DNA from: Gemmobacter fulvus
GTDB lineage: Bacteria > Pseudomonadota > Alphaproteobacteria > Rhodobacterales > Rhodobacteraceae
NCBI RefSeq assembly: GCF_018798885.1
Contig: NZ_CP076362.1
Location: 1 to 64,000 of the forward strand
DNA length: 64,000 nt
Direction: 5' to 3'
The first letter of the stretch is position 1. The number at the start of each line of letters is the position of its first letter. The translations under genes were made by a program, and so were the position numbers. The notes under the pieces are model-generated. The model ran no database searches. It was given only the letters and a program-made list of their open reading frames with translations, and was not told the DNA's origin. This document shows positions 17,829-27,366 of the stretch, one piece after another.

Positions 17829-18485
17829 ATGATGCAGACCATTCTGGTTTTTCTTGGCTCGGTGCGCGACAGCACGCCGCCACGCCCGGCCCGGCTGGGG
17901 CTGAGGGTGGCCAAAGCCTGCCTGCACCAGCTTGCCCGCCCCGTGGTGGCGCCGGTTCTGATCGACCCGCTCGATATCGACCTGCCGCGCCCGTTCAAGC
18001 CGGTGTTCGCCTATGCAGCGGACAAGGCCCCGGCGCATCTGGATGCTCTGGCCCGGCAGATCGCGGCGGCGGATGGCTATGTGATGATCAGCCCCGAATA
18101 CAATCATTCGATGAGCCCGGCACTGGCTGATCTGCTCAATCACTTCGGCAGTTCGCTGTTTGCCTACAAGCCGTGCAGCATCGTCACCTATTCCGCCGGG
18201 CAGTGGGGCGGCACCCGCGCGGCGGTCAACATGCGCAGCTTCCTGGCGGAGCTGGGCTGTCTGCCGGTATCGGCGATGATCCACATTCCCAAGGCGCAAG
18301 AGGTGTTTGACCCCGAGGGCCAGCCGCTGCCCGGCGTGGATGGCCCGCAATGGGCGGGCTATCTGGAGCGCAGCTTTCAGCAGCTTTTCTGGTGGGCCGA
18401 GGCGGCGCAGCGGCAGCGCATCAGCTCGGATATGCAGACCCCGGCCCCGTTTCTGCGGGATCCCTCACAGCGCAACGCGCCCTGA
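17829..18485 (+). CDS. NAD(P)H-dependent FMN reductase-like protein
   Basis: This flavodoxin-like reductase of about 218 residues has a beta-1 loop VFLGSVRDSTPP and the motif MISPEYNHSMSPALADLLNHF (PEYN-S is the FMN-binding signature of the NADPH-dependent FMN reductase family). A start at 17829 is favoured because AAAGGG lies 6 bases upstream; an ATG at 17802 overlapping the arsH stop would add nine residues. As the last gene of the ars operon, it may add reductase activity against arsenicals or electrophiles. Substrate unknown. Confidence 0.78.
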   Translation: MMQTILVFLGSVRDSTPPRPARLGLRVAKACLHQLARPVVAPVLIDPLDIDLPRPFKPVFAYAADKAPAHLDALARQIAAADGYVMISPEYNHSMSPALADLLNHFGSSLFAYKPCSIVTYSAGQWGGTRAAVNMRSFLAELGCLPVSAMIHIPKAQEVFDPEGQPLPGVDGPQWAGYLERSFQQLFWWAEAAQRQRISSDMQTPAPFLRDPSQRNAP

Positions 18486-18508
18486 CGGACCCGGCGCAGC
18501 CTGGAAGA

Positions 18509-18664
18509 TCAGGCGCGCAGTTTGGGGAAATCGGCGGCAACGATGCCCAGCTGGCGCAGGGCCGCCGGCGAGGGTTTTGCACCGATACGCACGGCAGCTG
18601 CGGCTTCGAGGGCAGCGCCCAGGATCGCAAAAGCCTCGGACACGATGGAAACAACGCGGGACAT
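18509..18664 (-). CDS. Small hypothetical protein, 51 residues
   Basis: A minus-strand frame encodes 51 residues (MSRVVSIVSEAFAILGAALE at its start). It has an N-terminal amphipathic or hydrophobic helix and a short tail with PSPAALRQLGI near residues 31-41. The site AGAAAGG lies about 8 bases before the ATG, and there is no overlap with a neighbour. The tail recalls small rhodobacterial DUF1127-like proteins (R-x-L...LGI), but the match is too weak to name. No function can be given. Confidence 0.5.
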   Translation of the reverse strand: MSRVVSIVSEAFAILGAALEAAAAVRIGAKPSPAALRQLGIVAADFPKLRA

Positions 18665-18834
18665 TTTTTAGCCTTTCTACTGTATCGCAGGGTGCGATGC
18701 GCAATAGATGGGCCTGTTTTGCCGTCGCTGCAACGCAGCATCGGGCAAAGCCGCCATGCGCTGCGCTCATGGCAGCAGGGGCAGCCTGATGTGGGTATCC
18801 CCTGCCCGGATCTGGCCGGACAGGGAGATGCAGG
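18665..18834. other. Intergenic region with no clear feature
   Basis: The region lies between the 51-residue ORF and the tctA 3' end. It is slightly less GC-rich than its surroundings and should hold the promoter of the small ORF. No convincing promoter, terminator or RNA was recognised. Confidence 0.4.
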
Positions 18835-20352
<1,518 letters not shown>

Positions 20353-20356
20353 GGTC

Positions 20357-20851
20357 TCAGCCTCCGGGGAAGAACAGATGTTCCAGCGGCCCCGCTGGCA
20401 GGTGCAACATCAAGAGCTGCGAAAACACGACCCAGACCACAAAGGCGAACACGATCCCGATCGGGATGGTGACGGCCAGCTTGCGTTTGCCGAAGGCGCG
20501 GGCGGTAAAGGCGAACAACACACCCGTGGCAATCGAGAATCCCGCCACGTTCAGCAACAGCAACTGCGCCGCAAGCCCCGCGATGATCCAGACCACCGGG
20601 CCGACCTGTTGGCGCGGACGGGCCGGAAAATCGCCCCGCCAGGCTTCAATGGCGGTCCAGACCGCCAGCAGGATCAGACAGCCGCCAACAACCCGCGGCA
20701 CGCTGGCCGGGCCGACCCCGGAATAGCCGCCCAGATCGGCCAGCCTTGCGCTGTCCCACAGCAGCACCGCGCCCAGGACCGCAAGCCCCACCGCGATGAT
20801 CAGCGCCGCCCGATCCGGGCGACGCTCCTTTGCAAATTGTGGAATGTTCAT
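20357..20851 (-). CDS. tctB: Tripartite tricarboxylate transporter, small membrane subunit TctB
   Basis: The 164-residue protein has four hydrophobic segments (for example [20 protein letters not shown] and [20 protein letters not shown]), the usual TctB layout. It lies 4 bases upstream of tctA, and its start overlaps the tctC stop by ATGA. Confidence 0.85.
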   Translation of the reverse strand: MNIPQFAKERRPDRAALIIAVGLAVLGAVLLWDSARLADLGGYSGVGPASVPRVVGGCLILLAVWTAIEAWRGDFPARPRQQVGPVVWIIAGLAAQLLLLNVAGFSIATGVLFAFTARAFGKRKLAVTIPIGIVFAFVVWVVFSQLLMLHLPAGPLEHLFFPGG

Positions 20852-21070
20852 TTCACCAGACCGATGTCCTTGAGAACGGCTTCGGTGGCGGTGATGTCAG
20901 CCTTGAGCTGCGCATCGAAATCCGCGCCCGACAGATAGGTGTCGGCCCAGCCCTTTGCCGCCAGCTGTTCCTGCCAGCTTGCCGATTTCACCATCTTCTC
21001 GATATCTGCCGAAACCTTGGCCTTCTGTTCGTCGCTCAGGCCCGGTGCGGCGGCAACCATGCGCCAGTTC
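20848..21070 (-). pseudogene. tctC: tctC, 3' fragment (interrupted by IS element)
   Basis: This frame encodes the C-terminal 73 residues of a TctC-type binding protein (NWRMVAAAPGLSDEQKAKV onward, ending DIGLVK). It has no start of its own and stops being TctC-like exactly at the left edge of the insertion. Joined to 22440-23158 it restores one uninterrupted 313-residue frame reading ...DVEMQNWRMV..., normal for the family. Confidence 0.88.
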
Positions 21071-21077
21071 TGATGGG

Positions 21078-21091
21078 GTGGACACCCCCGC
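21078..21091 (+). repeat. Left subterminal inverted repeat of the IS element
   Basis: GTGGACACCCCCGC pairs with the complement at 22423-22436 at 13 of 14 positions. Confidence 0.75.
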
Positions 21092-21152
21092 CCGACGGCA
21101 TCGCAATGTGCCATGGTGGTGATGTCGAAATCGCCACAGAGGAGAGGTGTCC

Positions 21153-22181
21153 ATGGACGAGATTACCATAGTCGGGGTCGATCTGGCCAAGAGCGTTTTT
21201 CAGGTTCACGCCGCAAATTCAGACGGGCGAGCCGTCATCAGAAAGCGGCTGCCGCGCACTCGTTTCCTGTCCTTCATGTCACAGATCAAGCCCTGCGTGG
21301 TCGCGATGGAGGCTTGCGCAACCTCGCACCACTGGGCACGTGAACTGACTGCCCTCGGACACAACGTTCGTTTGATACCACCGATCTACGTGAAACCTTT
21401 TGTGAAGCGCCAGAAAAACGATGCCAACGACGCTGAGGCTATTGTCGAAGCGGCACTGAGACCAGCGATGCGCACGGTGCCAGTCAAATCGCAGGAGCAG
21501 CAGGCCCTTGCCATGCTGTTCCGGACACGCGAACTGCTGCTGACGCAAAAGACCCAGCTAATGAACGCGCTTCGAGCCCATCTGGCAGAGCATGGGGTCA
21601 TCGTGGCGGGAGGTCGTCGATCAATTGATCCGTTCATCAGCGTTCTCGACGATGTGACAAACACGCTTCCTCATGTGGTGCGAAAGGTCGGGGCCATTTA
21701 TCTGGACCGGATCGCCCAGACCGCTGGCGAAATCGAAGATCTGGAAAGGCAGATCGACGAGCAGGCCAAGGTGCATGAGATGGCACAGCGCCTGCGCACC
21801 ATTCCGGGGGTCGGGCCGGTCACGGCTATGGCCGTCGAAGCTTTCGCTCCGGCCATGGAGAGCTTTGCGCGTGGCAGGGATTTCTCTGCCTGGCTCGGGC
21901 TTGTTCCCCGGCAGCACTCCAGTGGAGGCAAGCAGCGCTTGGGTCGAACTTCGAAAATGGGGCAGCGCGACATCCGCAGGTTGCTGATAAGCGGCGCGAT
22001 GTCGATTATCCACTGGAGGGGTCGGAACGGTGGAAAGCCCGGATCATGGCTGGCGCGGATGCTTACATGTAAATCGCGGATGCTGACCGCCATCGCTCTG
22101 GCCAACAAGCTCGCCAGGATCATCTGGGCCATCATGACACGAAAGGACGTTTACAGGGATCCTGCGGGGGCGGTCTGCTGA
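21153..22181 (+). CDS. IS110-family transposase (DEDD recombinase)
   Basis: The 342-residue recombinase has an N-terminal RuvC-like DEDD domain (Asp10 in VGVDLAK, Glu53 in AMEACAT, Asp90/Asp93 in KNDANDAEAI) and a C-terminal Tnp_IS116/IS110/IS902 domain (IPGVGPVTAMAVEAF, FSAWLGLVPRQHSSGG, GQRDIRRLLISGA). Such enzymes integrate using an element-encoded guide RNA. The ATG at 21153 has AGGAGAGG just upstream; an in-frame GTG at 21147 is less likely. It appears intact, so the element may still move. Confidence 0.93.
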   Translation: MDEITIVGVDLAKSVFQVHAANSDGRAVIRKRLPRTRFLSFMSQIKPCVVAMEACATSHHWARELTALGHNVRLIPPIYVKPFVKRQKNDANDAEAIVEAALRPAMRTVPVKSQEQQALAMLFRTRELLLTQKTQLMNALRAHLAEHGVIVAGGRRSIDPFISVLDDVTNTLPHVVRKVGAIYLDRIAQTAGEIEDLERQIDEQAKVHEMAQRLRTIPGVGPVTAMAVEAFAPAMESFARGRDFSAWLGLVPRQHSSGGKQRLGRTSKMGQRDIRRLLISGAMSIIHWRGRNGGKPGSWLARMLTCKSRMLTAIALANKLARIIWAIMTRKDVYRDPAGAVC

Positions 22182-22252
22182 CCGCGTCCTGTCAGGAGCG
22201 TCGGTGACGCAAGTAGAGCACTGATCTCGTATGGGCAAAAGATCGACCGATC

Positions 22253-22405
22253 GGGGTGGGGCAGCCAGGGAAAGGCAAAGAGCTTCGAGCTCGCAGTTCT
22301 GATATGGCCTCCATCCGCGCATCACCATCCCGGCCAGCGGCACGAACGGCCGCGCATGAAGGCCTTACACATGTTAGCAGCCGGTCACTTGCTCGCGAAG
22401 ATCAC
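22253..22405 (+). ncRNA. Candidate bridge/seek RNA of the IS1111-type element
   Basis: The 258-base segment after the transposase has no gene. In the IS1111 group this is where the guide RNA is encoded. An outer helix (CTTCGAGC at 22283-22290 with GCTCG-C-GAAG at 22391-22400, one bulge) and an inner 14-bp helix (22306-22319 with 22351-22364, two mismatches) define an internal loop. Its 5' side contains CAGTTCTGAT (22294-22303), identical to the left junction: tctC CAGTTC plus element TGAT. Its 3' side contains ACACATG (22367-22373), identical to the right junction. GGGGTGG at 22253-22259 also repeats the left-end bases 21075-21081. The RNA itself is inferred. Confidence 0.55.
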
Positions 22406-22422
22406 AAAAAATACTTGCGTAA

Positions 22423-22436
22423 GCGGGGGTATCCAC
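22423..22436 (-). repeat. Right subterminal inverted repeat of the IS element
   Basis: GCGGGGGTATCCAC is the partner of the left repeat; three bases separate it from the right edge. Confidence 0.75.
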
Positions 22437-22439
22437 ACA

Positions 22440-23158
22440 TGCATTTCGACATCCAGCCCGGCTTCCTTCAGCGTCGGCGCATCCACACCTTCGATGCGTT
22501 CGGCGGAAGACACGGCCAGCAGGCGCAGCGTGCCCGCCTCGACCTGAGCCTGGAATTCGCCCAGCGACGAAATGCCTGCCGTCACCTGATTGCCCAGAAT
22601 GGCCGCCAGCGCCTCGCCCCCGCCGGAATAGGCGATGTAGTTGATCTTGGTCGGATCGACCTCGGCCGCCTTGGCAATCAGACCGACGGCGATGTGGTCG
22701 GCCCCGCCTGCCGAACCGCCGGCCCAGCTGACCGCACCCGGATCGGCCTTCAGCGCGGCCACAAGGCCCTGCATGTCCTGGATCGGCGAGGCCGCGGGCA
22801 CCACGATCGCCTCATACTCGCCGGTCAGGCGGGCAATCGGCGTCACATCGGCAAGGCTGACCGGCGAGGCATTGGTGAGGATCGCGCCGACCATCACATA
22901 GCCGCCCACGATCAGCGCATCGGCATTGCCCTTGTTCTGGCTGGCGAATTGCGCAAGCCCGATGGTGCCCCCGGCGCCCGGCACGTTCTGCACCTGCACC
23001 GACGGCGAAATCGCTTCGTCCTGCATCACGGTCTGCATGGTGCGGGCGGTCTGATCCCAGCCGCCGCCGGGGTTCGCCGGGGCGATGATGGTGTAATCGG
23101 CAACAGCGGGAAAGGCTGCGACAGTGGCCAGCAGGCCTGCGAGAATGAAATGTTTCAT
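22440..23158 (-). pseudogene. tctC: tctC, 5' fragment (interrupted by IS element)
   Basis: This frame encodes the N-terminal 240 residues of a tricarboxylate-type periplasmic binding protein: signal peptide MKHFILAGLLATVAAFPAVA, then IIAPANPGGGWDQTARTM, NVPGAGGTIGLAQF and INYIAYSGGGEALAAILG, all classic TctC motifs. The frame then runs into the insertion and ends after about 18 foreign residues. A truncated protein might be made and exported, but it lacks the C-terminal lobe segment. The start at 23158 gives the signal peptide. Confidence 0.9.
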
Positions 23159-23300
23159 GTGTTCCTCCACGGATGCCGGGGCCCGCATCGCGCGGTCCGG
23201 GTGTCTGATGTCTTTTTGATGAGGTCCGGCGCTTCTCCCAAAGCGGCGGATGGTCCCGAGCCTGCCTCCACAGGCTTGATCTCTTTCCAGCATAGAAAGC

Positions 23301-23316
23301 TGTCATCCACCTGACA
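23301..23316. promoter_or_regulatory. Inverted repeat upstream of tctC
   Basis: TGTCA-N6-TGACA lies 143 bases upstream of the tctC start. It is a candidate operator for the TctD-like regulator; no second copy was found in the divergent gap at 24442-24523. Confidence 0.35.
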
Positions 23317-23364
23317 TGCTAACCGGATTCTGCGGAATATCCGGGCAGAATGTGAAGCGGCGCG

Positions 23365-24441
23365 TTATTTTCCTGACAGCGCCCGGTTCCAGCGCGCAAT
23401 CAGCCGCTGCCGCGTCGCCTGATCGAGATAGGCCAGCAGGCCGGGGCTGACCGGCACCGGCTTCAGGCGCAGCCCGCTCAGATCCTGCATCCCGCCTGCC
23501 GGGCTGGTCTGGCCTGCCACTTCCAGACTGACGGCAGGCAGGCGCAGGGTCTTTGACAACAGCATCTGCCCGTCAGGCGACATGAGAAAGGCCAGAAAGG
23601 CGCTGCCCAGCTCTGGCGAAGCCGCCGCTTCGGGCACCAGCGCCACGCGTGAGACGACCACGGTGAAATCGCGCGGCAGGATCAGCCCGACATCCGGGTG
23701 CTGGCGCGCCCATTCCGCCACATAGGAGCCGAGCAGGTTATAACCGAAGGCCAGCCGCCCATCGGCGATGCGTTCCAGCAACTCGCCCGAGGTCGGATAT
23801 TGCCGCACCCCCGCCCGGCCCATCGCCGTCACCACCGACCAGATGCCGGGATACAGATCCTGATCGCGCGCCAGAAACAGATAGCCCACGCCCGAGCGCG
23901 CAATATCATAAGTGCCGACGCGGCCCTGCGCCTGATCAGGGTGATCGGCAATCCAGCGGATCAGATCCGCGCGGGTGGCGGGCGGCGGGGTATCCGCAAA
24001 GCTGGGCCCGTGATAGGCAAAGACCGCCGGTTCAAAGGTCAGCGCATAGACGGTGTCGCGCCAATTGGCCCAGTCGGGCCAGGCAGGCGTGTCAGCGGTG
24101 ATGACGGCGCGGGCATAACCGTCATTCGCCAGCTTCACCTGCAGATCCATCGCCGAAGAAAAGGCGAAATCCGCCGTCACCCCCCCTGCCCCGGTTTCGG
24201 CCACGATCCGGTCATGCAGCGTGCCGGTCAGCAGATCCTCATAGCGCACCGCCACACCGGGATTGCGCGCCTGAAAGGCGGTGATCAGCGGCGCAGCCAG
24301 ATCAGTATCCAGCGAGGAATAGATCACAAGCTGCTGGTCGCCATCCCCTGCGGGGGCGGCAAACTCTGCCACCTCGGCCCGCGCCGGGGCGGGGCCAAGG
24401 GCCAACAGGCACAACACAAGCAGGCAAGGGGCAAACCGCAT
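23365..24441 (-). CDS. Periplasmic solute-binding protein divergent from tctDE
   Basis: The 358-residue protein has a signal peptide (CLLVLCLLALGPAPARA) and an iron/polyamine-type binding fold: LVIYSSLDTDLAAPLITAFQ (about 35-54), TADFAFSSAMDLQVKL and SGVGYLFLARDQ. It is divergent from the TctD/TctE genes with only 82 bases between starts, and no ABC ATPase or permease lies nearby. That suggests a sensor partner of the kinase, as PgtC-like proteins are, or an orphan importer component. Start 24441 (MRFAP) is preferred to the longer frame starting at 24549, which would overlap the regulator gene. Confidence 0.72.
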   Translation of the reverse strand: MRFAPCLLVLCLLALGPAPARAEVAEFAAPAGDGDQQLVIYSSLDTDLAAPLITAFQARNPGVAVRYEDLLTGTLHDRIVAETGAGGVTADFAFSSAMDLQVKLANDGYARAVITADTPAWPDWANWRDTVYALTFEPAVFAYHGPSFADTPPPATRADLIRWIADHPDQAQGRVGTYDIARSGVGYLFLARDQDLYPGIWSVVTAMGRAGVRQYPTSGELLERIADGRLAFGYNLLGSYVAEWARQHPDVGLILPRDFTVVVSRVALVPEAAASPELGSAFLAFLMSPDGQMLLSKTLRLPAVSLEVAGQTSPAGGMQDLSGLRLKPVPVSPGLLAYLDQATRQRLIARWNRALSGK

Positions 24442-24523
24442 GGCAGAACCTTGCCCGAGCCGTGCCCGGTTCACAAGCCTGCCGCGCTTGGCTAGTCTGC
24501 CCGCAGAGGCAAGGGAGAACCGG

Positions 24524-25195
24524 GTGCGCATTCTGCTGGTGGAAGACAATCTGTCGCTGGCCGAAGGTCTGGCGGCGCTGCTGCGCCAGACCGGCTATGC
24601 GGTGGATGTGGTGCATGATGGGGCGTCAGCCGAGGCGCTGGCGCTGGCTGAAAGCTTTGATCTGGTGATCCTCGATCTGAACCTGCCGCAGATGGATGGG
24701 CTGGATGTGCTACGCGCCATGCGGGCGCGGCGCAACGGCGCGGCGGTGATGATCCTGACCGCGCGCGGCGCGCCCGAAGAACGGGTGCGGGGCCTTGATC
24801 TGGGCGCGGATGACTATCTGATCAAACCCTTTGATATTGGCGAGTTCGAGGCGCGCGTCCGCTCGCTCTTGCGCCGTCAGGCCGGGTTGAAGACCTCGAC
24901 CATCGCCTTTGGCGATCTGGATTTCGATCTGACGGCGCGCAGCTTTTCGACCGGGGGCGCGCCGCTGGATCTGCCCGCCCGCGAACGCGGATTGCTGGAG
25001 CTGCTGATGATGCGCGCGGGCAAGGTGGTGCCCCGCGAGGCCATCGTGCAATCGCTCACCTCGCTGGAGGATGATCTGTCGGCCAATGCCATCGAACAAT
25101 ATGTGAGCCGCCTGCGCAAACGGCTGGGGCCGCTGGGGCTGACGGTGAAAACCGCGCGCGGCATCGGTTATTTTCTGGATCGGGCCGCCCCTTGA
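24524..25195 (+). CDS. tctD: TctD-like response regulator (OmpR family)
   Basis: The 223-residue regulator begins VRILLVEDNLSLAEG, with phospho-acceptor Asp51 (VILDLNLPQ), Lys in LIKPFDIGEFEARV and a winged helix with EQYVSRLRKRLG and ARGIGYFL. The start is GTG 24524, with AAGGGAG 7 bases upstream. It overlaps the kinase gene (TTGA). TctD/TctE regulate tricarboxylate uptake in Salmonella; the tctCBA genes nearby fit that role. Confidence 0.85.
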   Translation: MRILLVEDNLSLAEGLAALLRQTGYAVDVVHDGASAEALALAESFDLVILDLNLPQMDGLDVLRAMRARRNGAAVMILTARGAPEERVRGLDLGADDYLIKPFDIGEFEARVRSLLRRQAGLKTSTIAFGDLDFDLTARSFSTGGAPLDLPARERGLLELLMMRAGKVVPREAIVQSLTSLEDDLSANAIEQYVSRLRKRLGPLGLTVKTARGIGYFLDRAAP

Positions 25196-26580
25196 GGCGT
25201 GGCTTGCCCACCAGCTATTCGCTGCGCCGCCGCCTGCTGGCCTGGCTGCTGATTGCCACCGCCGTTCTGGGCACCGCCGCGCTGATCGACACCTGGCGCG
25301 AGGCGGTGCGGACCGCCAATGCGCTGGCCGACCGGGTGCTGGCCGGATCGGCGCTGGTGATCGCGGAACGGGCGGCGCTGGCCGAGGATGGCCGCCTGAC
25401 CATCGACATTCCGTATGGCGCGCTGGAAATGCTCAGCTCTGCCGCGCAGGACCGGGTGTTCTACCGCGTGGACGGGCCGCCGCGCCAGATCGTGACGGGC
25501 TATGCCGACCTGCCGGTGGCCGCCGCCGCACAGGGCGGGGCGCCCGCCTTTGCCGATGGCCTGTTTCGCGGCGTGCCGGTGCGGGTGGCCAGCCTTGCCC
25601 GCGCCGCCTCGACCGGGATCGACGAGGTGCCCTTCGTGGTGACGGTGGCCGAAACGACCCATGCCCGCGAACAGCTGACCCGGCAGATCCTGCTGCGCTC
25701 GGCCCTGCGGCTGGCGGGCATGATCGCGGGCGCGGCGCTGATCGTCTGGGTCGCGGTCACGCTGTCGCTGCAACCGCTGTATCGTCTGGGCGAGGCGATT
25801 GCCGAACGCAGCCCCGATGACCTCAGCCCGGTGGAAACCGCCGTGCCCTCCGAGGTGCGCGGGCTGGTGGAAACCGTCAACTCCTTCATGCGGCGGCTGA
25901 AATCGGCGCTGGACGGGCTGCGCAACTTCACTGGCAATGCCGGGCATCAGCTGCGCACGCCGCTGACGGTGGTGCGCACGCAACTGGCGCTGGCAGGTCG
26001 GGCGGCAACCCTGGCCGAGGCGCAGGCGGCGGCGGCGAAGGGCGATGCCGCACTGGCCCATGCCGACCGGATCCTGACGCAGCTTCTGCTGCTGGCCAAG
26101 GTCGAGGCGGCGGGCAGCAGTGGCCCGGTCACGCTGCCGCTGGATCTGGCCGCCTTTGCCCGCGACCTGACGGCAGAACATATTCCCGCCGCCGCCGAAT
26201 CCGGCATCGACCTCGGGTTCGAGGGGCAAGGCCCGCTGGCCATTCTGGCCGAACCGCTGCTGCTGGGCGAGGCGCTGCGCAACCTGATCTCCAACGCCAT
26301 CCTGCACGCCGGGCGCGGCGCGGTGGTCACGGTGCGGGTGCAGTTGCGGCCCGAAGGCGCGGCGCTGGAGGTCGAGGATAACGGCCCCGGCATCCCGCCC
26401 GCCGCCCGCGCCGCCGCCGTCAGCCGCTTTGCGCGTGGCGACACCCAGGAGCCGGGCATGGGGCTGGGCCTGCCGGTGGTCGAAGAAATCGCGGCACTGT
26501 TTGGTGGTCGGCTGTTGCTGACCGAGGGCAGCGGCGGGCGCGGGCTGCTGGCACGGATGGTGTTTCCGATGCCGCCATAA
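25192..26580 (+). CDS. tctE: TctE-like sensor histidine kinase
   Basis: The 462-residue membrane kinase has TM1 (about 13-33), a periplasmic part, TM2 (about 170-192, LAGMIAGAALIVWVAVTLSL), a HAMP region, HisKA with His252 (GNAGHQLRTPLTVV) and HATPase motifs (NLISNAILHAG, VEDNGPGIP, GMGLGLPVVEEI). The N-terminal RRRLLAWLL and TctE_N-like sensor region agree with TctE. The start codon is TTG overlapping the tctD stop; no better start was seen. Confidence 0.85.
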   Translation: MRRGLPTSYSLRRRLLAWLLIATAVLGTAALIDTWREAVRTANALADRVLAGSALVIAERAALAEDGRLTIDIPYGALEMLSSAAQDRVFYRVDGPPRQIVTGYADLPVAAAAQGGAPAFADGLFRGVPVRVASLARAASTGIDEVPFVVTVAETTHAREQLTRQILLRSALRLAGMIAGAALIVWVAVTLSLQPLYRLGEAIAERSPDDLSPVETAVPSEVRGLVETVNSFMRRLKSALDGLRNFTGNAGHQLRTPLTVVRTQLALAGRAATLAEAQAAAAKGDAALAHADRILTQLLLLAKVEAAGSSGPVTLPLDLAAFARDLTAEHIPAAAESGIDLGFEGQGPLAILAEPLLLGEALRNLISNAILHAGRGAVVTVRVQLRPEGAALEVEDNGPGIPPAARAAAVSRFARGDTQEPGMGLGLPVVEEIAALFGGRLLLTEGSGGRGLLARMVFPMPP

Positions 26581-26607
26581 ACATCTGATGTCTGATGTAT
26601 CAGATGT
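26581..26607. promoter_or_regulatory. Palindromic operator for the GntR regulator
   Basis: A perfect 9-bp inverted repeat ACATCTGAT (26581-26589) / ATCAGATGT (26599-26607) encloses a second palindrome TCTGAT-GT-ATCAGA (26591-26604). It lies 76 bases before the GntR start, a usual place for autoregulation and control of the operon. Confidence 0.6.
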
Positions 26608-26682
26608 TGACCTATCACGCCGGGGTTTGTTAAAACACCTCAGCACCAAGATTCGCACCACCAATCCGGGATCAGCCACAGC

Positions 26683-27357
26683 ATGAGCGATGCCACCTCA
26701 CTGGAGCCGATAAAGCTCAAATCCCTGCGCGATCATGTGCATGAACAACTGCGCGAGGCGATCATCTCGGGTCGGCTCGCCTCGGGGCAAAAGCTCAATG
26801 AACGGCAACTGGCCGCGGATCTGGAGATCAGCACCAGCCCGTTGAAAGAGGCGCTGCGCCAGTTGGAGGGCGAAGGTCTGGTGCGCACCGAACCCCGGCG
26901 CGGCACCTTCGTCACCTTCAACCCGCGTCAGGCAGAAGAAATGACGCTGGCGCGCGCCGCGCTGGAAAGCATCATCGCCCGGCAGGCCGCCAAACATGGC
27001 ACCGAGGCGGATTTCGACGGTCTGCGCGCCGTCATCAAGGATATGCGCCTCGCCGTCGAGGCCGCAGATACTCAGGAACTGATCGTGCTGAACGAACGGT
27101 TCCACGATGCCATTCACGATGCCTCGGGCTGCGAATACCTGCGCCGGCTGCAAAATGCACAGCGCATGTATGACCATGCCGCCCGGATCACGGTCCTGTC
27201 GCGCGAGGAGGTGCGGCGGGCGTCCTTTGCGGAACACGAGCAGATCATGCAGGCCATCGTGGCGCGGGACGAGGACAAAGCCGAACGGCTGATGCGCGAA
27301 CATATCGTATCCGCCGGGAAGACGCATATCGAGCTGGTTTTCAAACCGGCTCCTTAG
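26683..27357 (+). CDS. GntR-family regulator (FadR/FCD type) of the sugar-acid operon
   Basis: The 224-residue protein has an N-terminal winged helix (LREAIISGRLASGQKLNERQLAADLEISTSPLKEALRQLEGEGLV) and a C-terminal FCD ligand domain with the metal-site histidines in NERFHDAIHDASG and AEHEQIMQAIVARD. It heads the operon, 9 bases before the DHDPS-family gene. It probably senses a sugar acid or keto-deoxy acid and binds the palindrome upstream. Confidence 0.88.
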   Translation: MSDATSLEPIKLKSLRDHVHEQLREAIISGRLASGQKLNERQLAADLEISTSPLKEALRQLEGEGLVRTEPRRGTFVTFNPRQAEEMTLARAALESIIARQAAKHGTEADFDGLRAVIKDMRLAVEAADTQELIVLNERFHDAIHDASGCEYLRRLQNAQRMYDHAARITVLSREEVRRASFAEHEQIMQAIVARDEDKAERLMREHIVSAGKTHIELVFKPAP

Positions 27358-27366
27358 GAGGATTAC

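Larger units (their letters stand above)
21071..22439 (+). mobile_element. IS110-family element, IS1111-like group, inserted in tctC
   Basis: The element is 1369 bp; edges are certain to within one base (21070-22438 also fits). It carries one DEDD transposase and subterminal inverted repeats, GTGGACACCCCCGC at 21078-21091 and its complement with one mismatch at 22423-22436. With these edges, 7 bases lie outside the left repeat and 3 outside the right, as in the IS1111 group. There is no target duplication, as usual for IS110. Joining the flanks restores tctC. Base composition is lower in GC than the surroundings, consistent with transfer. Confidence 0.85.

Noticed and set aside
22385-22439. 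Extension of the tctC fragment into the insertion as a functional C-terminus
   Set aside because: The last 18 or so residues are encoded by the element's right end and have no binding-protein similarity.
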